From: Quillaja saponaria
Lineage: Eukaryota; Streptophyta; Magnoliopsida; Fabales; Quillajaceae
Assembly (NCBI GenBank): GCA_029379385.1
Contig: CM055612.1
Span: forward strand, 18,166,001-18,230,000
Length of the DNA: 64,000 nucleotides
Direction: 5' to 3'
The position numbers and the translations under genes were made by a program. A model generated the notes under the pieces. That model ran no database searches, was not told the origin of the DNA, and saw only the letters and a program-made list of their open reading frames with translations. This document shows positions 58,031 through 64,000 of the stretch, one piece after another. Within the stretch, counting starts at the first letter, position 1. Each line of letters starts with the position of its first letter.

Positions 58031-60934
58031 TGTAGGTGTACATTATTAATGTTCACTTTTTTAAGTAGACAAAAGACCCAACTCTCATTTTATTGAATTA
58101 TTAAAAAAAAAAAAAAAAGACATCATAATAATTTAATTTAAAAAGTTATAAACTCCAGATTTTCTCTCTCCCCATACTTTCTCTTATTTTCTCTTTGTCC
58201 TTCCCTTAATCTCTCCCCATACCTTTATTTTTAGAAAAAAAACTTATATGATGTCGCTGCACCACGTGGATCTTGCATTGAGTCAATAAAATAAAGCCAC
58301 ATGATATGGAAAAAACACCTCAAAAATCTAGTCACAAAATTTAGTCAACCCAAAAAAACTTTACTTATAGCCAACCCACTCCTCGTCTTTTCATTCCCCA
58401 ACCACCTTTCCTCTCTCCTGGGTGAAACACTTATGGGTGTGTAGGCGATCGGGTTTGGCTAGTTTTGGACCTTTGGCAGACCAACTTGACAAAGTCAGGT
58501 GATTAAAAATATCAACCAAGTGAACAATCAAAGATTTTGATTTTGCTGAATCACCAACTAACAAAAATTAGTCAGTAATAGTTTTGGTCGGTTATCAATT
58601 ATCAACCGTTTTCTCCAAATTCAAACAAAAAAGAAAACAACAAAGAGAAGAAAGAGTTACTTACAGACAAATCCCCAAATCTAAACATAATACAACTCAT
58701 CATCAATAATCAATTTAACAATTTTAAATCCCTAAATATGAACATAATATAGTCATTAGAAAAAAAAAGAACAAAAAAAAAAAAAAAAAAAAGAAGAGAG
58801 AATTCAGAAATCCTTAAATTCAAACTCATACAACTCACATATAAATATGAGAAATCTCATAAACCCATAACATACTTGTAGATCCAAAGTCTTCAATTTG
58901 ATGCTTCGTTATATGGCCAAAAAATCACCAGTTTCACTTTTCTTCAACCTTAAATCGAAAAGGTAGAGTACAACTCTATATCTCCTTGCCTTTGAAGTTG
59001 TCGATTTTGAAGAACTATAAAATTAGCATGAAAGATGCAGTCACCAATTAGTGAAGAACTGAGAAAATTGCCATGGAAGATACACTATAGCTCTAAATTG
59101 AAAAGAATCGAAGGGTTAAATTAAGATATCATCATATAGATTCAAGAGCTTTCTTTAAATGGGTTAGGATGGGAACTTGTTGGGTTTATTTCATTTGGGC
59201 CTAAACATGGTAAGATATTTTTCATTTGAACTGGCTAGAGATAGAAACTGCTGTTAAATGGTGGGCTGTCCAAACTTGTAAAGAAAAATATTTATAGGAT
59301 TTGGCCAGTTGGTTAATTGGCCTATAATATTTTGGAGCCTCGAAAAATTAACCCTACCCAACACATGTTCAAAATAGTCACCCGAATTTGAAAGTAATAT
59401 TTTTAATTAGAGTCTTCGATTTGCATTGGTCAATTATAAGAGAGTTTTTCAGTTTTGTGAATTTTATGATCACCCAAACCCCAACCCCAACAGGCACAAA
59501 TCACCACGTTCATCAATACTCTACCTTCTCCAATTAGACTCTCTCTCCAACGTCTTATTCTCTATCTCGTTGTTTATCTAGAATACCTGCAATTAACAAG
59601 GCAATGCATCAAGAATTTTGCAGTTGATACCAAGCCCCAATTTTCTACATCTCAACAGCATAAATAAAAAAATGGCAACAAATTAAGTCCATATATTAAA
59701 GTTCCCCTAGTGAATTTGTAGTTGAAATCAGATTAAAGATTTTGTAATGTGTTTGTTTCCCAGTGGGTCTTTATGTGACCCACCCCCACATTACCTAGAT
59801 TGTAATTATAATTAAGTGATAAATGAATTAGAGGTGAAGCCAATTGAGGTCATGCAAGTGTGAAGGGGTTAGTGTCCTGCAATATAGGCTTGATTGAAAC
59901 TCGGTTCATATTCTTAAATTGAAAAACTTGGGAGTTTTTGTCTCATTCTCAAATCTACCATTTCTTATTCATTCATAGTTAGAAAACTTGTAGCTTTTTT
60001 AGTGAAGAAAAGGTATTGTTCCCTTCTATGGTGAAGAAAGAGAGTGGATGGAGTCAATATTCAATAATCAAGAGAGACAGAGCAAAAAGAGAGAGATGCT
60101 GGGGCAGAGACATGATGGAGAGGGACAAAATATGGGGAGTTTGATCTAACTAGGGTGGGGTTGTGGTTGAATTATTATGGGTTAAGTTAATTAGGTGACT
60201 AGATTTCTGAGGTGTTTCTTTCATATCATGTGGCTTTATTTTATTGGGTCGGCAAAACATTCACGTGATGCAGCCACTTCATATAATTTTTTCTTATCCC
60301 ATTTTCATCCATCCATCATAAATCCCTGCACTTTCTTTTACATACTATTCAATATGTAGGTACGATGGCTAGATGTAAATTTTTTTATATAGGAATTAGA
60401 TAATATGAGATTAATACAATAAGGCTTCTTCCATAATTAGAGCCCTTAAATTTGTACTTAAAGAAAACAAAAATAAAGGTCATGTATAGGAAGAAATAGA
60501 TGATTTTCATTTTCGTTTTACTTGTTACTTCTTTCTTCAATTTGTTATAACAAATAAATTGCTTTAATTTTTGTATCTTTTGGATAACTCAAAAAATCCA
60601 AGACGTAGGTCAAAATTATTAGCAAAATGTACTTGAAAACAACATGGGGATAAAAGGAAAAAGAAATGGAAGTATGGAGAGGGGGAGAGAGAGAGAGATG
60701 AAGAAATGAGTCTCTGATTTGGGGAGGGGGAAAGAGATTGAGGGAAGGACAAAGAGAAAATTAGAGAATGAGGGCTACAAATGGTAAGAAACTTGTATTG
60801 GGAATCTTAAAATTAGAATTTTAACTCATTAAATTAAATTACTATAACGTCTTTCTTTTTCTATTTTGAATAAATGGATATAACTGAGTTTTTTGTCCAC
60901 TAAAAAAAATAGACATTTATAACATACATCTACA
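58031..60934. mobile_element. Element with long terminal inverted repeats (Mutator-like candidate)
   Basis: The left arm (about 58031-58440) and right arm (about 60110-60934) are inverse copies. Left TGTAGGTGTACATTATTAATG pairs with right TGTAGATGTATGTTATAAATG. Further inward, GGGAAGGACAAAGAGAAAAT (60741-60760) has its inverse at 58187-58206, and CAATAAAATAAAGCCACATG (58284-58303) has its inverse near 60226-60245. The right arm carries about 330 bp of extra sequence (60310-60640). Arms of this length suggest a Mutator-like element or foldback, but no 9-bp TSD is evident. Confidence 0.68.
58434..59362. other. Interior of the long-inverted-repeat element; possible nested hAT-type MITE
   Basis: Begins near GGGTGTGTAGGCGATCGGG and ends near ACCCTACCCAACACATG, faintly inverse ends that resemble hAT-derived MITEs. 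No coding region seen. 59363-60110 likewise shows no recognisable gene. Confidence 0.3.
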
Positions 60935-62950
60935 GTTGTGTATCTTAGGATTCTCCACATATAATTTTAGGTAATATTGATTAATTAGAATTTTTTATAA
61001 TAATAAAAAAAAAACAGATATCTTATAAATGTAGACTACTAATAAATTTATGATTTAATCATTGATTAAAGAATAAAAAACTTCTAGAAGTTAATAATTT
61101 GTTTTCATCCTCTCCTTTTGTATTTTTCTTTTTTAAAAAAACTAAAGAGATAAAATGTTATTCTTATGAGTAAATTTATATATTTATCATTTTTTTTTAT
61201 TTTTTAGAATACTAAATGTAGAGTTTATATTAAAAAAAAAAAAAAAGGAAAAGAGAGAGAGAGAAAATAATTGAAACTCGTTTTATTTAATATCCAAATA
61301 TGGTTTAATTTATATATTTGCAATGTTTTCAATTTTATAAAAATTATAAAAAAATAAGGCTAAATGATATGTTGCTATTAAGAAACTTAAAAAGTAGAAA
61401 CATATAAAAGATGAGTAGGGTATGCGTGAACCTTCTTCCTCCTCGTCTAACATCGACAAAGCTAAGACAAAAGTTTTGGTTGTATCCACCTAAACGATTT
61501 TTTTCCATGACTTTTCACTCTTTTCACTGACCCTGTATTTTGGAAGGGATAAGTTAGTGTTTAAAGTTCTTGTAATTGGCTCATTGATTTTGGATATTGT
61601 TGTTAAGATAAGTAGGAGATGGAAACCTCACTCATTTATGCCAACGGGAATGACCAAGTGGAGTTTCAAGTTGTGGAAGAGAAGGAAGACATATTACATT
61701 ATGGTTTCACAGTCAATGATCAATGATTCATTGCATTATGTTCAGACATAAAGCTTGGATACAAACTCTTCTCTTCAGGTAATGCCTTGTTTCATTACAT
61801 TAGACAATTGGTTAAAGGAAAAGCCCATCTGGTCAAATTGGTATATGAATTTTGATATTTGAATTTTAAGAGTTGTTTGTGTTCTGCACAATGGTGATAG
61901 ATACCATGGCTCCCTCTTGAAGCCCCTCTAATTTTGCCATTATATATAGGAAAGAAAATTGTCTTAGTGGAGAAGAGAGGTATATGGTAAAAGTGGAATT
62001 TTTCCCCCAAGAACAAAATGGAAGATGTGAAATTGAAAATAGTTTGACTGAATATGAAAGGGAAAAAGATATGAAAGATGTCAAATTGACAGTATTTTGG
62101 AGAGTATTAGGGTAGACAAACATCCACTAGATATTCAGGATCTTTATCAATTATTGGATGATTCAATAGAAAAGAATATAAAATTGGTCTCAAGGGGTTC
62201 ACTAACTACAATATCTGTGGGGACTTCGCGGTATAATATTCTGCAACCAACTAAAATTTTAGGTTACTTGCATGTTGTTTGTCTCTATCTATAAGACAAA
62301 ATTGGTAGTACATACAAAAATATTAATAAAGAAAATAATGACGAATCACATTTTTATTTTCAAAAAGTGTGTTAATTAAAGCTTTTCGAGATGTACCCTA
62401 ACCTTCTGGTTAAATGAATGAGAAATTATTGGAGAATCGGTTAGGATGTGAAGTTTTCTAGAAGATTGTAACTTTTAGAATATACTTGGTCTCCTTTCCC
62501 TTTTATATTCCACCACCTTTCAATCCTATGGTAGATATTTATCTAATCGTATTCTAATATAATATTGTACAATGAATCTACCCAAAAAAAAAAAAAAAAA
62601 ATGTCTAGGATTCACAGTTTAGAACATTCCACTAGCTCCCATATGTTTGCCTAGGCTTTCCAGATGCTTCCTTAAGCTTACCTTATGCTGTCACAAGCCT
62701 CCTATAAGTTCTCCACAAGCTTGCAAATATCCCAATCATCATCTACGTGACGCCATGCAAGCATTGGAGTGGTGATTTGAGTGGTGGCCCACAATGGCTC
62801 TCATGTTGTAGCCAATGTCCCACCTCATATTGTGGCTCCTATCATTCGACACATGCCAAGGACCGTATCATAGCAGGTGACACAATCAATAACAAGCTTC
62901 ACTCCTTCAATATACTCGTCACACTTTGTAGCAAAACAATGTTGTCACAA
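60935..62950. other. Spacer without a recognised gene
   Basis: AT-rich to 61400. From 61550 to 62300 there are short plus-strand frames (for example 62097-62294, DIQDLYQLLDDSIEKNIKLV) that look mildly protein-like, but I do not recognise them; they could be a decayed gene or retroelement. 62600-62950 also has no identifiable domain. Confidence 0.4.
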
Positions 62951-62974
62951 TTAGGTATGTGCATGTTTCGGTTT

Positions 62975-63009
<35 letters not shown>

Positions 63010-63216
63010 ATAACAAACCAAAATATTCAAATATCATGTTAACATAATCATATTCGGTTTTTATAGATAAATATTCAAAACCAATCCAACTAATTAGATT
63101 AGTTTGGTTTGGTTTAGGTCAGTTTTCAGTTATTGGGCCTGAGTTCGATTGTCATGCCCTATTGGTAGCCCAAAACAAAATTAAAAAAAACCAAAAAAAA
63201 AAAAAAAATCATAATT
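62951..63216. repeat. T run and CGGTTTGGTTT-type MITE-like sequence
   Basis: TATGTGCATGTTTCGGTTTGG near 62956 followed by about 27 T, then AACCAAAATATTC and GGTTTGGTTTAGGTC near 63108. This looks like a decayed non-autonomous hAT-type repeat; the right end is probably interrupted by the CACTA insertion at 63217. Confidence 0.4.
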
Positions 63217-64000
63217 CACTACAAGAAAACCAGGCTTTTCCTATGGACCATGTTTGTGGGAAAAGGGTATATAGTTTGTAGGAAAATAGTTACCAACAAA
63301 TAGTTTGTTGGAAAATGTAAGTGGGTAAATTGTCAGTGGGTGTTACCTACAAACCAAGAAAGTTGTTGGAACCAATGAACCGTTTGTAGGTAACGGTTTG
63401 TGGGTAAAATTGGTTTTAGACTTGTTAACCTTGTTAGTAAATATAACATTACCTACAATTTGTAGGTAATACTAGCAGACCTAGTGTGTCAATAATACCT
63501 ACCAACCATGTTCGTAGGTAATACCTACCAACCATGTTCGTAGGTAATACCTACCAACTATCTTTGTAGGTAATCCCTAGTACCATTTTCCATGAACCTA
63601 GTTTGTGGGTAATATATAGTACCATTTCCTATGAATCGAGTTTGTAGGTAATACCTTGTACCATTTCTCATGAACCTATTTTGTGGGTAGTGGTTCATCG
63701 GTATTACCTACAAACTAGGTTCATAGGTAAAAAACCTACAATCTGCTTTTGTGAAATTACCTACAAACCAGGTTCTAGTTTGTAGGTAATTCCAATCAAT
63801 TTATTAATTGTTTTTTTAAAAAATTGAACATACTTATAATTAAATATAAATCAACGAAACAAATTCAAATTTTATCCATAGAATAAATATTTTTTAACAT
63901 TGAGTAACAAAATAAAATGTACAAAATCACATAATTCATAAATGTAAAGTTCAAACATGTAATGAAATTAAAACAAAATAAAATTAGCTAGCTATATGTT
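63217..64000 (+). mobile_element. Second CACTA element, left end, continues past the window
   Basis: CACTACAAGAAAACCAGGC at 63217 is a canonical CACTA terminus; the three preceding bases are ATT. From 63240 to 63790 there is a dense subterminal array built from GTTTGTAGGTAATACC and its inverse, about 15-20 copies. The motif differs from that of the element at 22330 mainly in having GTAGGTA where that one has GTGGGTA. No gene is seen in the part inside the window. Confidence 0.82.
63240..63795. repeat. Subterminal repeat array of the second CACTA element
   Basis: Copies of GTTTGTAGGTAATACCTACC and inverses such as TTACCTACAAACTAGG, including an exact 34-bp tandem pair at about 63500-63560. 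These are expected binding sites for the cognate transposase. Confidence 0.8.

Overview
The window is plant nuclear DNA, most likely from a dicot. It is AT-rich, full of poly-A/T and TA runs, and dominated by plant-type transposable elements: Ty3/gypsy of the Tekay/Del-like and Athila-like groups, CACTA, hAT, LINE, TRIM, Tourist-type MITE and a Helitron-like element. I support one intact host gene, a two-exon pfkB-family carbohydrate kinase that reads as a plant inositol 3-kinase (exons 27371-28231 and 32761-33030, 376 residues, 4.5-kb intron). Almost everything else is decayed mobile DNA, and much of it is nested so cleanly that insertion order can be read from target-site duplications (TSDs).

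Layout. 1-10146: a minus-strand Ty3/gypsy element whose 3' LTR runs off the left edge. Its gag, protease, RT and integrase are full of stops, its RT catalytic motif is altered and its integrase core is deleted. Its 5' LTR contains an unrelated solo LTR (6383-7952). 10147-12099: AT-rich spacer with a long-inverted-repeat MITE and two SINE-like copies in opposite orientation. 12100-22802: a degenerate CACTA element with a TNP2-type transposase remnant, a second-gene remnant (Transposase_24-like), a solo LTR, a Tourist MITE, an antisense fragment of a VRN1-like B3 gene, and a subterminal repeat array. 22803-27370: spacer with one tandem duplication. 27371-33030: the kinase gene, whose intron carries a complete TRIM. 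34099-35535: 3' part of a minus-strand LINE.

35621-53801: a hAT transposase pseudogene split by two insertions: a 13.2-kb Athila-like element (37768-51002), itself holding a solo LTR (41606-43165), and a solo LTR (51640-53205) related to the LTR of the first gypsy element. 54640-55803: two adjacent and apparently related minisatellites. 56362-57620: Helitron-like, with an internal repeat of its own 5' end. 58031-60934: an element with inverted arms of several hundred bases. 63217 onward: the start of a second CACTA element with its own subterminal repeats.

The host gene is expected to phosphorylate myo-inositol to inositol 3-phosphate. The rest records repeated transposition, LTR-LTR recombination leaving solo LTRs, and one apparent gene-fragment capture. 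I found no convincing new gene system. The most unusual items are the B3 gene fragment inside the CACTA element, the layered hAT/Athila/solo-LTR nest with readable TSDs, and the paired minisatellites. All boundaries and similarities come from reading the sequence; no database search was run.
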